A program made the translations under genes and the position numbers. Under the pieces are notes generated by a model. That model saw only the letters and a list, made by a program, of their open reading frames with translations. It was not told the origin of the DNA and did no database searches. 64,000 nt of DNA, taken from the NCBI GenBank assembly GCA_963576785.1, contig OY756148.1:1922001-1986000 (forward strand), given 5' to 3'. Source of the stretch: Chlorophyllum brunneum (Eukaryota; Basidiomycota; Agaricomycetes; Agaricales; Agaricaceae). Within the stretch, counting starts at the first letter, position 1. Each line of letters begins with the position of its first letter. Shown here in pieces: positions 9,853-20,100 of the stretch.

Positions 9853-12059
9853 TGAGGGGGGGTTGTCTGGCTTCGACTAGCCTGGGATGGAGAGGAGGCG
9901 GATGACGGAACTCCTTTGTTTGCTCGTAGTTCGAGCGCCTTGTTTGTATGCCAGTCGTGGTCGAAACATTTTCTCCAGAACTGACACTTTCGGTCAGTAG
10001 CGAGGTGGTCCTTGCCACAGTTGGAGCACATTGCCTTGTGGGGGCATGGTTCTCCGAGGGGGGTAGCTGCGATGGGCGGGTTGGCCTTATCATTGCCCTT
10101 GCAACAGTGGGCGAATGATCGGTGGTTGGCAGTGGAATGTGGCCCCTTACAGTGCGCACATGTGAAAAGCCTTGCCTGGCAATGAACTAGGGGGTGGCCC
10201 CATCGGCAGCATTTGCCGCAGAACGGTATTCCTGGATTTGCAGTCGCCTTCCTGATGTGGAAGAGCCCTCCATAAATATTGAGGAACTTGTCCTCGATCT
10301 TCACAATGTTGGTTCCCGCTTTCGAGTCCCAGATTTCGAACCACACTGTACAGGTGTCCGAATGTTTGGAGTTGTGTCGTACCCATGGTTGTGACGCAAA
10401 TTGGATGGCGTCGGAGTGGATTGAACTCCGGATGCTGGAGACCACATCTGCTTTGGTGAGGATCTGGCCTCGGGAGGTGATGTAATTAACATCCGTGACT
10501 TTCACGAACGACTTAGACTTGGGGAGGGAAACGTCACCCGTGGTGATTCCTCCAAACTTCTCTTTGAGCCACGCCTTGATGACATTAAGCTCCGTGGGGG
10601 TTAAGACCTCCGAGGTGTGGACCATAAGGCCCTGCTTACCCTGCGAGGCGGCGATAACCCTCATTTTGGACTTCTCTGCAATAAGGCATACATTGAGAGA
10701 GTCGATGATGGCCCCAAAATTGGTGACGGAGGGACTGGTGAGAAGGGGAATGATCACTTGCTTTCGCAAGGGACCGTTAAGAGTGGAGCGAACAGTACCA
10801 GCTTTTTTGACCGGTTTCTTGTTCGCGAGGGAAGCGGAGGGCGAGTAAGCAGCGTCATACATGGCCACTATTTTCTCATTGGATAGTTCGGGGAATTTGC
10901 TCACAAACTCCAAGAGTTTGAGAGGGTCCCGAGCGTTGGCGGAAGGGCCAGCAGTGGGGCCCTTTTTGGCTGCCATAGCAGCATATGAGGATTTTACTCC
11001 TTCCTGGGGTGTGGTCCTGGCTTCCTTATCGCTGGGCACAGGAGCCGGAGTTTTGGTAGCCTTGGCAGGCGCAGTGGCAGGGGTGGCTTTGGTAGGCACA
11101 ACGGAGTTCGTCTTCCTCGGCTTGGAGTTTCCTGGGGCCGGAGTTCTCGGTTTCCTGGCCTGCTTCTTTTTCCCGTGAGACACGGTCTTGAACTCCGCTT
11201 CAGAGATCATTTGAACGTCATCATTGGAGATACCCGAATGAGTGACCTCATTGGAGATACCCGAATGAGTGACCTCATTGGAGATACCCGAATGAGTGAC
11301 CTCATTGGAGATACCCGAATGAGTGACCTCATTGCCAACGATGATACCCAGAGTGACAATGTGTTCGATGACCTCTATGTGGACGTCGTCAGGTTTGCGC
11401 ATGGGGCCAAAGTTTTTCCCCAACCACCCATGGAGATCACTCTTTCCATCGTCAACCGCTACCTTAAGCCATCCCGCCTTACTCAAGGTCTCTGTCAATT
11501 CCGTGAAGGCTCGCCCGAAAGCCAGTCCTTCATCACTGCTCATGTTGAAGGTGCTGCAGGCTTTTACCCACTCTGAGATCTTACCGACCTCTTTAACAGC
11601 ATCTTCATAGAATTCTTCGGGACCTTCTCTTTGGTCCTCTTGGTTTTCATCGTTGTCTTCTTTGACCTGGACTTTCTTCTTGGGCATGAGCTCTTCTTCA
11701 ACCTGCTCAGCCCAGTTCTCTCCCGAGTAGTATTGGTCTCCGCTAATTCTCGTCCGTTTGGAGACACGGTGGATGGTACGGTCTCCTTCGCCCTGAAGAG
11801 GGTTCGAGGTGACCGAGGTGGGTGTGGTCGGTCTACTACTTTGGACCGACGGGGGAATAGTGTCGCTATAAGCTTGGTTCATGGGTACGAACGGCCTAGT
11901 CGTAGTTGGCGTCCTAGGGAACAAGATGCTGGGGGGTGGCAGATCCGGAGAGGCCGCGAAGATGGACGGGGGTGGAACACGTGTTGTGTTCCCAAAGATT
12001 TCCCCATCGCCGTCAGGCGTGGGCTCTCTAGGAGAGAGATTTGAACGTAATGCAGGCAT
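9849..12059 (-). CDS. LINE B ORF1, zinc-knuckle RNA-binding protein, intact
   Basis: This is an uninterrupted 736-codon frame. The N-terminal 100 residues are Pro/Ser/Thr-rich, followed by an acidic/basic stretch (KKKVQVKEDNDENQEDQ). A perfect fourfold repeat EVTHSGISN lies near residues 245-280, then an Ala/Pro/Thr/Lys-rich linker, a structured region and three C-terminal zinc knuckles (CGKCCRWGHPLVHC, CAHCKGPHS with a following His, and CSNCGKDH...C). Proteins of this kind bind element RNA and form the RNP for target-primed reverse transcription. At least five CGA codons survive, although CGA has repeatedly decayed to TGA in ORF2. The first ATG sits 86 bp inside the element's 5' end. Confidence 0.9.
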   Translation of the reverse strand: MPALRSNLSPREPTPDGDGEIFGNTTRVPPPSIFAASPDLPPPSILFPRTPTTTRPFVPMNQAYSDTIPPSVQSSRPTTPTSVTSNPLQGEGDRTIHRVSKRTRISGDQYYSGENWAEQVEEELMPKKKVQVKEDNDENQEDQREGPEEFYEDAVKEVGKISEWVKACSTFNMSSDEGLAFGRAFTELTETLSKAGWLKVAVDDGKSDLHGWLGKNFGPMRKPDDVHIEVIEHIVTLGIIVGNEVTHSGISNEVTHSGISNEVTHSGISNEVTHSGISNDDVQMISEAEFKTVSHGKKKQARKPRTPAPGNSKPRKTNSVVPTKATPATAPAKATKTPAPVPSDKEARTTPQEGVKSSYAAMAAKKGPTAGPSANARDPLKLLEFVSKFPELSNEKIVAMYDAAYSPSASLANKKPVKKAGTVRSTLNGPLRKQVIIPLLTSPSVTNFGAIIDSLNVCLIAEKSKMRVIAASQGKQGLMVHTSEVLTPTELNVIKAWLKEKFGGITTGDVSLPKSKSFVKVTDVNYITSRGQILTKADVVSSIRSSIHSDAIQFASQPWVRHNSKHSDTCTVWFEIWDSKAGTNIVKIEDKFLNIYGGLFHIRKATANPGIPFCGKCCRWGHPLVHCQARLFTCAHCKGPHSTANHRSFAHCCKGNDKANPPIAATPLGEPCPHKAMCSNCGKDHLATDRKCQFWRKCFDHDWHTNKALELRANKGVPSSASSPSQASRSQTTPPQ
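11222..11329 (-). repeat. 27-bp tandem repeat, four identical units, inside LINE ORF1
   Basis: The unit is 27 bp (9 codons, EVTHSGISN), repeated four times without a mismatch and in frame. All four units keep their CpG. This suggests a recent expansion by slippage or unequal exchange. Confidence 0.95.
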
Positions 12060-12145
12060 TGTGTATCCTAGTGCTATAGACTAATACCGTGTAATCGACT
12101 TTTTGTGAAATCGATGGTAGTGGTATGAGTCAAAGAAGGGATGTG

Positions 12146-12160
12146 CCAAAGCAGCATCTC
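12146..12160. repeat. Target-site duplication of LINE B, right copy
   Basis: Perfect 15-bp match to the left copy (CCAAAGCAGCATCTC). Confidence 0.95.
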
Positions 12161-13013
12161 GCCTCCTCTACCATCTGCTACCTTGACCTTACCACCCTAC
12201 TAGGACAAAAGCCATTATGAGGATCCTTTCTCAGATGTTGGAAGTGGCCAATCACATTAGATACTGACCCATCAAACTATATGGAGTAGAAGAACTCCCT
12301 GAGGACAGTCCTTACTACCGACTGCCTAAGATTGAATGTAACGAAATGGAATTCATTACTAACGAAGGGAATAATGTTATGTCCAAACCTTGAACCTACA
12401 TCATAGGTTACAACAAGTTTCCAGAAGTAATACCACTCATCCTACCACCACGATCCAATGACACCATTATTGATTCTCTACTTTGACTAGCCTGGAAATA
12501 TGCACCATACTTACATGTATGCAATACTGATGGACTCTACTTATGCACCATTGAGAACAACCTCTACAGTACCTGGAATAACAGTTGGAAAGCATGACCG
12601 ACTACTGAAGAAACTATGCAGTACATCCACCCCTACATGTACACTCATGGTCCAGTGCTCAAAGTGCTCATTCACCAACAAGTTGCCGATAGAATCTATT
12701 GCATAGAAATGTGACCCAGAGACTTATCACCAGACAACGAACCTACTATACCCAGTAGTGACAGTGACAATTTTCCCCATCTGCTATTGTGATCTACTCA
12801 AGCCTTTGTCGAGTCACCCAAGTCTTATCTCTCCGAAGAACCAATTGCATCTACGTCATTTCTACTATCCAACTCCAATCATCCTATAGATGCAGTTCTT
12901 CCATCACCACTATTGTTGTCATCACCCTCTACCACTTTGCCCTGCATATCTTGTGACTACAGCTGTTCCGATGAATCTCAACCATCATTATCTGAGATCT
13001 CTGAGGATGAGTA
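12161..13013 (+). pseudogene. Gypsy family II extra ORF in the env position, second part
   Basis: This continues the frame cut by LINE B. Readable blocks include KLYGVEELPEDSPYYRLPKI, LAWKYAPYLHVCNTDGLYL and QYIHPYMYTHGP, then a Ser/Pro-rich tail ending SEISEDE with TAA at 13011-13013, beside the start of the LTR. All seven breaks I counted are TGA. The paralogous copy at 23896-24725 has CAA at three of these sites and CGA at another, so the ancestral codon was CGA (Arg). I recognise no domain. The Trp/Tyr/His-rich core is clearly conserved between the copies. Confidence 0.55.
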
Positions 13014-13510
13014 AGCACTTATCTGTTTCACCTTCATCAGTTTTACTTTGCTCTATATTTAGCTGTTTCATCTTTATCAGTTTCACATTTATCTTTAGTA
13101 GTATTTTACCTTGAGTTTCATATCTATCAGTTTCACATTATGAAATGTGTTTCAGTCTCGTTATCTATACTCCATATTATTTATAGAAAAGAAGTAGTTA
13201 GTATAAATAGCCAACTGTATTAGGAAGTCAAAGCTTAAGCTTTGACCTTCTACAGGGATAGCCTTTTTAATTGCCCAAGAAGAGTTTCCATTGACAGTTG
13301 CTGTCAATTAATAGAAGATTGCTTAACTGCTTATTCTCTACTCACCCTCATCACTTAGAGCTACGAGATAAACAGGATTCCCATTTCTTGGTTGAGTAAT
13401 AACAGTTTGATAATGTTTGCTTATCTGGTTACTTGGCTGAGATAAGTATTAAGGCCATACCCTAGAGGTTACATCCTCTTCAATTGCCCTTAGTAGCTGA
13501 ATCCATAACA
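13008..13510 (+). repeat. Gypsy family II LTR (3' LTR)
   Basis: The right end is set by the point where this copy and the one at about 24720-25210 stop being similar; both end in TAACA. The left end is less certain and is placed at TG beside the stop of the upstream frame. Inside are a GTATAAATAGCC promoter-like motif near 13200, repeated TTTCAC/TTTCAT motifs and an inverted AAGCTTAAGCTT. Confidence 0.6.
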
Positions 13511-13512
13511 TA

Positions 13513-14286
13513 GAGTGCATCAACCAAGAGGTCAAGACATACCTCAGAAATGTAATAAACTATGTGCAGAACAACTGGAAAAAATGATTAGCTATAGCAG
13601 AATTCCAATACAATGACAAAATCCATACCACTACCAGATATTTGTCATTCAAAATAGTTTATGGACAACACCCCTGGAAAGGAGATATAATAAATATTAC
13701 CAAAGCACCTGCAATCACAGAACAAATACAGGAGTTACAAAATATGTGACAAGAGGCGATGAAGATGCTACAACATAGCCAGATACAAATGAAGAAACAT
13801 AATAGCACCAAACCAGAATATGGGTATATTCCAGAAGAACAAGTATGGCTCAAAGCAAGCAATATCAGGACAATGAGACCAACCAAGAAGTTAGATCACA
13901 AATGTTATGGACTGTTCCAAATAAAAGCAAAAATAGGTGAAACAAGTTACCAACTAGAATTACCTGAAACATGGGCAATATATGACATGTTTAACAGTAG
14001 ACTCCTCTCTCCCTATCAGAAACCCAAGTTTGACAACCAGCACACCCCACCACCACCAATGCCCGAGATCATCAACAATGAAAAATAATACAAAGTAGAA
14101 GAGATCTGAGGACACTGTATGAAAGGATGGCAAAATCAATTCCTAGTACACTGGAAAGACTATACCTCCAAGGAAAACACATGGGAGGATGAGTCAGAAC
14201 TGGAAAATGCTAAGGAGGTAGTTCAAGAATTTTTAGACAAGATTTTGAGGACAAAACCTATAAAAAGAGGGGATAAAAAGCAATAA
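13513..14286 (+). pseudogene. Gypsy family I integrase C-terminus with chromodomain, truncated
   Basis: The frame starts inside the integrase core at ECINQEVKTYLR (the region of the third catalytic residue) and continues through AEFQYND, a GPY/F-like module (CYGLFQIK, then YQLELPETW) and a chromodomain (FLVHWKDY, NTWEDESEL). The 5' half of the gene is missing because family II sequence abuts it. Internal stops occur near 13585, 13747, 14086 and 14107. This is the same domain layout as family II, but the two proteins are clearly diverged. Confidence 0.8.
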
Positions 14287-14329
14287 TTATGAACAACAAA
14301 TCTCACATTACAAAAGACTACTACACCCA

Positions 14330-15073
14330 ATGCACCTCATGCTATATCCACTACACCCTAGACTTTGCCAATTATCTCCACAATATACCATATATACCGA
14401 ATACAAACCTACCTCCTTCCCAGCCAACAACACAGAGTTCGAACAAGAACTTAACAACCTCTTTGATGCCCAATCCACCAAAGACCAGATCAAACACTAT
14501 ACTGTCACAATTAAAGGACTCACATACATCACCCATGCCATCAACAACCTCCAAATCCAAGCCAAAGCTCTGAGCCATATCCTACTTGTCACTACCACCA
14601 GAGCCCTCCCAGCTGCCATGTCAACCAGAAAACATGAACTCATGAAGGAATTATTGGACAAAACAGCCACCGATCTCAATGTATTGGTATACTCTGATGC
14701 AAAGTGATGCATCCAAAGTGTCTTAATCATGACAAGTGAAAGACTCAATCATCTCACTGATTCTAGCAACAACCCTACCTACAGACTCGCCCAAAAACTA
14801 ATGGATCTGGACTCATACATCCCCACTACCTTACCTGACAAACCACCCTACCACAAAGATGACGAACAGGAATGGTTAGATGAAGGAATAGAGAGAATCA
14901 ACAAATCAGTCCCAGACCATCTAATGGAACCAAATATGCAAGACAAAGTCAACCACCTCCTTATACAACTACCCAACATAGATCCACCATCTAAACCAAC
15001 AATATTTAATCCACCACCATCTTATCTCACACTCAAGGATGGAGGACAATTTGAAAAAAAACTACTGGGAGGA
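14330..15073 (+). pseudogene. Gypsy family I extra ORF in the env position
   Basis: The frame is open over about 248 codons with one TGA at 14705-14707. Readable blocks are FEQELNNLFDAQSTKDQIKH, ITHAINNLQIQAKAL and LNHLTDSSNNPTYRLAQKLM, then an acidic segment with DDEQEWLDEGIERINK. The composition is helix-rich. The frame is interrupted at its end by a solo LTR. No domain is recognised, and I see no clear similarity to the family II frame in the same position. It may be an accessory or relocated structural protein, but this is unproven. Confidence 0.45.
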
Positions 15074-15379
15074 TGTTACGATCTTAGTCTAGGACTTAGG
15101 TTGCAAGTCTTTTGGATAAAGACAAGGGAGTAGAGAAGAGAGTAAGGGATAATACGATTGGTAAAGTGTAAGGAATACATCAAGTATTACTACACTTTAT
15201 ATACTAGTAGTAAGAACTAAGAATAAAGGAACAGGGTAAAGGAGTCATAAAGACAAAGTAGATGAGTCAGAAGAGGTACAGCCATAAGGGATGAAACACA
15301 TAGGTGAAATGGCTACATAGAAATAATAAATGTGATGGGCACATGATAGGAATGTACTGTCTATTTATAGTTCATAACA
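15074..15379 (-). repeat. Solo LTR of gypsy family I with target-site duplication GAGGA
   Basis: The 306-bp LTR has TGTTA...TAACA ends. GAGGA flanks it at 15069-15073 and 15380-15384. Neither the gag leader nor the primer site follows, so this is a solo LTR left by LTR-LTR recombination. It lies in the opposite orientation to its host element. The 12-nt self-primer match (15158-15169) and the TATA box (15203-15195) are preserved. Confidence 0.9.
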
Positions 15380-15623
15380 GAGGAGATAGTTCATAACCTT
15401 GTTGCTGCTGAGACTAATGACACCGCTACATTCTGAGGATGCACCGTAGCCCTCTTTAGGGGAGGACAAGACCACACCCCCTTCTGGATCGGATGTTGAT
15501 GCAAGTCAGGAACCCCAATGATCAGTCCTACTAAACATCAACTTGTCAATGCCTTACACAAAGAACAAGACAACAAGTAGACCACAACACTTCATGGGGT
15601 CATGAACATAAAAAGAGAGGTAT

Positions 15624-15858
15624 TGTTATGAACTATAGATAGAGAGTACATTCCTATCATGCATCTATTGTACTCATCATTCCTATGTATCCATTTTATT
15701 CCTGTTTCATCCCTTATGGCTGTACTCCTACTGACTCGTTCTACTCATCCCCTATGACTCCCTTACTCTGTTCCTTTATTATTAGCACTCACTATTAGTA
15801 TATAAAGTGTAGTAATACTTAATGTATTCCTTATACTTTACTAATTGTATCATCCCTT
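15624..15858 (+). repeat. Truncated gypsy family I LTR (3' LTR of the plus-strand element)
   Basis: It begins TGTTATGAACTATAG directly after a polypurine tract and matches the reverse complement of the other family I LTRs. It stops at 15858, just past the predicted transcript start, where family II sequence (copy of 4677 onward) takes over. Confidence 0.85.
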
Positions 15859-16534
15859 CTGACATTCCCCAACTACCCACTCAAAACAGTGACCAGTCTC
15901 AAGAACCTCCACCAGAGCCTCACCCTGTATATCCCACATTGAGAATCCCTCAAGGCCTTCCTTTCCATGATGCCACTAACGATGGCAATCTGACTCATCA
16001 ATCAACTCCGGTTCAGACTGACGCCTGAATGGAGTATAGACTCGTCAAACCTGTGCCTGTCCAAGGCCATCCTGCATATCATAACCCACCTCGATATGAG
16101 CATGAACCACCTGCAGTTCCACTCAACTATTACCGGGCTATCCAAGATTATCACCGGTATTATGACTGTAAAAACAAAAGACCCTGCCAGATTTCCTATG
16201 CTGCAGCAACAATTAACCCGACTCCATGAGTTCATAGGCAGCCCATACGAAGCACCCAACCTCAAAATACTCAACTTGTACTACAAAGCTGACCCAACTA
16301 TGATCAATGATATGACCAAACTACCACTCTGGCTTATCAAACCCAATGGCTGGATCCCGACATGCAAGAACTATACAATCGACTTGATGAGGTCATCAGC
16401 CATGTTCACAGTTCCAGAAATGGAGCAAGTACTTGAAGCTATCATACTATTAGGCTCGGGCCTCCCCATCCCAATGGACACTGGTGCTCCAAAACTGCCA
16501 CCACCAGGACCCAAAGTGGTATCTCGCCCCCTTT
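15859..16534 (+). mobile_element. Gypsy family II, second copy, left piece (continues at 23896)
   Basis: This aligns with 4677-5343, the extra ORF of family II, but without LINE B. Together with 23896-25210 it shows the pre-insertion sequence. The frame around 16096-16545 is open for about 150 codons (HLQFHSTITGLSK to VPEMEQVLEAIILLGSGLPI), then is cut by C1. Confidence 0.85.
16530..16534. repeat. Target-site duplication of copia C1 (CCTTT), left
   Basis: CCTTT directly precedes the left LTR and recurs at 23896-23900 directly after the right LTR. Joining the two sides restores the reading of the family II element. Confidence 0.9.
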
Positions 16535-17105
16535 TGTTGAGGAAACGACTATAACGAGTTGTTTGCTGGAGGCAGCAGTAAACGCAGTGGGAGAGAACGT
16601 AAGGTCTACTCACCAAGATAATAAGCTTCTATCTGATACCTGTAGAAAGATAATTCGGATAGACAGATATTATTGATAAACCGGTTGATGTTAGAGTCAT
16701 AGAGATCAAAGTCAATTAAATCGATTGAGGTGTTGTACTCAAAGAGATAGGCAATGGTGAAGAAGTTGTTCGATTGAACAAGATACAGAACTAGGTCTGC
16801 TACATGGGGTTTATATACATATTGTAACATAGGTGAGTCATACTACATAAAATACTAGCATTGCATGGATTGTTCCTTATAACTCCTTTTAACTGTGGCA
16901 TAGTGCCTGCGGAGTACTGCAGAACATAGTATCTAGTCATTAGTACTATGTAGAATAATCTATCAAGTACTTATGACTCTCGTTGTATGCAGAGCAACTC
17001 ATAGGAAGTTACTACGGAATGAAGTTACTGGAAAGTAACGAATCAGTCTATTATTATCATAATGACTTCATAGTCTATTTCTAGAATATGTCCAAAACTT
17101 CAACA
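16535..17105 (-). repeat. C1 3' LTR
   Basis: 571 bp. It contains the same LTR frame as the 5' LTR (16830-16606) with a GTGAGT donor instead of GTAAGT. Confidence 0.93.
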
Positions 17106-17119
17106 CTCCTCCTTGCTCT
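17106..17119 (-). other. C1 polypurine tract
   Basis: On the minus strand AGAGCAAGGAGGAG directly precedes the 3' LTR, the expected primer for plus-strand DNA synthesis. Confidence 0.7.
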
Positions 17120-17140
17120 GTATTGATGTAGAGTTTTTAA

Positions 17141-20100
17141 TCACTCAAACATCAAGCCAAGGCAAGGTCAAAATAGATTGAATTTAATTTTGTCTAAATT
17201 CTTTGTGAGAATATCGGCAGGATTTTCAGTGCCTTTCATAGAGAATATTTCAATCTTTCTGTTTTCTACCAAATCATGAATGTAATGGTATTTGACATCA
17301 ACATATTTTGATCATTTTTCTGTTACTGGATTTTTGGCCCAAAATATTGAACCCTTATTATCACCAAAGAGATAAGGGGCCAATGATTGAATACCAATTT
17401 CTTCCAACAAATTGACAGTTCAAACGAGTTGTCGACTGCAATCTGACAAAGCCATATACTCGGCTTCAGTGGAAGATAATGCAATAGTTTTCTGTTTCCT
17501 ACTTAACCAAGCGATAGCTCCGCTGGCTAATAAACAGAAATATCCAGTTACAGATTTACGACTAATTGGATCACCAGCCCAATCAGAGTCGGAAAAAGCA
17601 TTAAGGCCTTGCATAGAACTTCCATTATAGGTAATTCTATATTTGCGAGTAGCACTAAGATACTTTAGCAAATGTAAGCCTGCATTATAATGCACTTTAG
17701 TGGAATTGGTCATATGTTGTGATAATTTGACAGTGGCGAAAGCTATGTCGGGCCAACTGCCTATCATCAGATACATAACTAATCCTACTAACTGTTGATA
17801 CCTTTTTATGAAGTCAGGTATTGCTTTTCCTGTATTGGATTCGAAGATAAATCCATTTGGTAATGGGATTTCTTTCTTTCCAATCACTTTAAATTGATCA
17901 AGGACTTTTCCTAGATAATCCATTTGGTCTAGGGTGATTGATCGGTTTATAGGATTTTGCGAAATTTTCATGCCAAGGAACTCTTTGGTTGGACCAAGGT
18001 CTCGGCATTCCCATTTCTTCATAAAGAGTGCTCACTTCTCATGTAGAAGTCTAGAGCCTCTAATTCCAACGAACATTGAGTCATCTACATAGACCAGAGC
18101 TATAATAAGCTCTTTGGTTTCAGAGTCATAGTAATAATAGACTCCAGCATCTAGTTTGGATCGGACAAATCCTAGGTCGGTCATTGACTTAGTCAATTCC
18201 TTTCACTATTGTCGTCCGGATTGCTTTAGTCCATAAATGGCTCAGTTTAATTTCCAAACCAAATTACTACGACCTGTATTGAAACCTTCTGGGAGTTCCA
18301 TATAGAGTTCTTCATCCAGTTTTCCGTAGAGATAAGCAGTTTTAACATCTAAACTGAGCATCTCCCAATCATTGAGGGCAGTGACTGCAAATATAAGTTA
18401 TACTGTCTCATAACGGACTACTGGTGAAAATAGTTCATCGTAATCGATTCCCTCTATCTGAGAGAATCCTTTTGCTACTAGTCGAGCATGGTATCGACCA
18501 TCTGATTTGGGTATGAAGACCCATCTATTTTTGACAGCTTTTCTTCCAGGTGGAAGTTTAGCTAAGTCATAAACATGTCTTTCTTTGAGTGAATTTAACT
18601 CTTCTAAGCACGCTTTCCACCATTTAGATTTCTCTTCTGATGGTAGTCAATTTAGATCCTTGAGAGAAATAGGAACTAATGGTGATTCAACTTTTTGAGC
18701 ACACAGATAATCGATTATCCCTACTCCTCCTTCTCTGCATAAGTCTTCTAATGTAGAAGCTTCATGCTGAGAACGTCTATCGATTATTCCAGGTTTGGAA
18801 GCCTCTGATCGAATTTGTCTAACAAGTCTATTCGTAGAACTTGTCAACTTCAACTTAGGAGGTTGGAACATCTCATAGTCCTGGAGTATTTTGGTCGGAT
18901 GCTTTGTAGAACCATAGAAGTTTCCTAGACGTTCAGGTACTTTTCTGGTTCTTTGCAGTCTCTGAGGTATTTTAGGAACCGGTATTTGGTCCAAGTGACC
19001 TCGTGGTACAGAAGGACCAGCATCCCGATTATCTTCGACAGGGGTATAGGGTATGAAAGGCTGTATATCCGGATCATCTCTTTGAGAAGGCGGATGGTTT
19101 GGACCTTCAGGATGATCGGGTGGATCAGCATATGATAATCCATCACTGTCATCATCTTCTGGTGTTTGTGCTTCTCTTGGTGGAAAGAGAATGTTTTGCA
19201 CAATATTATCCCACTCCTCCTGAACATTGGTATTAATATTCAGTGCTTTTCCCTTTCCTTTATTCTTCTTAGGTTCAGGGAAAGGAGTTGGAATTCGTCC
19301 ATGAACAGATCTATAAGTCCTATCTTCTGGAGAACTTTTGGGAGAAGTTCGGGGAATAGGACTCGGTGGTCTATCAATAGGTAAACCAGTAGATGGATCT
19401 GGAGCATGGAAGACAATAACTTCCGAAGGTGTACTTCGAGAAGTAGAAGATGATGGTTGGTTCATCCGTTCTTCTTGCTTCTTCCCAACACATTTAGGGA
19501 AGTGTTCTTCACTGAATATGGCTGTTGGAGATGTATAGATTACATTCTCATTCAGGTGCCTCATGAAACAATAGTTTTTCCTATCTGATGTCCAATCAAG
19601 GAAAATCATGAGTTCTGACTTTGCTATCAGTTTATTGTCTCTTATCTCTTTTGGGAAAAAGACATAAGCACCGCAGCCAAAGACTCTCTCTTTGGAGATG
19701 TCTGGAATCCTCTAATTCAACACTTCATAAGGTGTTTTCCACATGAGCCATGATACCGGTGTTTTATTATAGATATGTATCGCATGATCTATAGAAAACT
19801 CCCACCAACCATCAGGAATACAAGCATGATGCCGCATGGCTTCTGCTTTATCCATTAGAGTTTGGTTCAAGTATTCTGCTCGACCATTTTGTTGGTGTAT
19901 GTGTGGTGCACTGGTCTCATGTATAATCCCTAATGAGCGCAAATGAGATTGCAACTTGTCAGTTACATACTCTCCTCCTTTATCAGTGCAGAGATATTTT
20001 AATTTAGTCTCGTATTGAGTCTGAATTAGTGCAATGAAATTTTTCATTTCTTCTGCTGCTTCTGATTTCTTATGGAGGAAGCAAATCCATCCATGAGAGG

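Larger units (their letters stand above)
5344..12145 (-). mobile_element. LINE B, full-length Tad1-like non-LTR retrotransposon
   Basis: This 6802-bp element lies on the minus strand and is bounded by a perfect 15-bp target duplication. From its 5' end it has a short leader (about 86 bp), ORF1 with zinc knuckles, ORF2 with endonuclease, reverse transcriptase and RNase H, a 3' UTR of about 440 bp and a 20-nt A-tail (5363-5344). The EN-RT-RNase H order with a knuckle-bearing ORF1 fits the fungal Tad1 clade. ORF1 is intact while ORF2 carries ten stops. Confidence 0.93.
13511..15623 (+). mobile_element. Gypsy family I element, 3' half, plus strand, holding a solo LTR
   Basis: From 13511 the sequence reads as the C-terminal part of a Ty3/gypsy integrase, a chromodomain and then another reading frame. 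It ends in a purine-rich tract (about 15605-15623, AAAAAGAGAGG) followed by a family I LTR start at 15624. It abuts the family II LTR on the left. The stretch 15380-15623 continues the 3' frame in a shifted and broken form. Confidence 0.75.

Noticed and set aside
11222..11329. Evenly repeated 27-bp units that might suggest a CRISPR array
   Set aside because: There are no spacers, the units are back to back and in frame with a long gene, and the organism is a eukaryote.
9849..12059. ORF1 as a host gene with zinc knuckles
   Set aside because: It lies within target-site duplications, overlaps ORF2 by ATGA and has the standard LINE ORF1 layout.
13511..15379. Reading 15074-15379 as the 3' LTR of the plus-strand family I element
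   Set aside because: Its TATA box points the other way, it has its own GAGGA duplication, and the proper 3' LTR after a polypurine tract starts at 15624.
16606..16830. Independent small gene in the left C1 LTR
   Set aside because: It is the 3' LTR copy of the LTR exon; only the 5' LTR copy can be spliced to gag.
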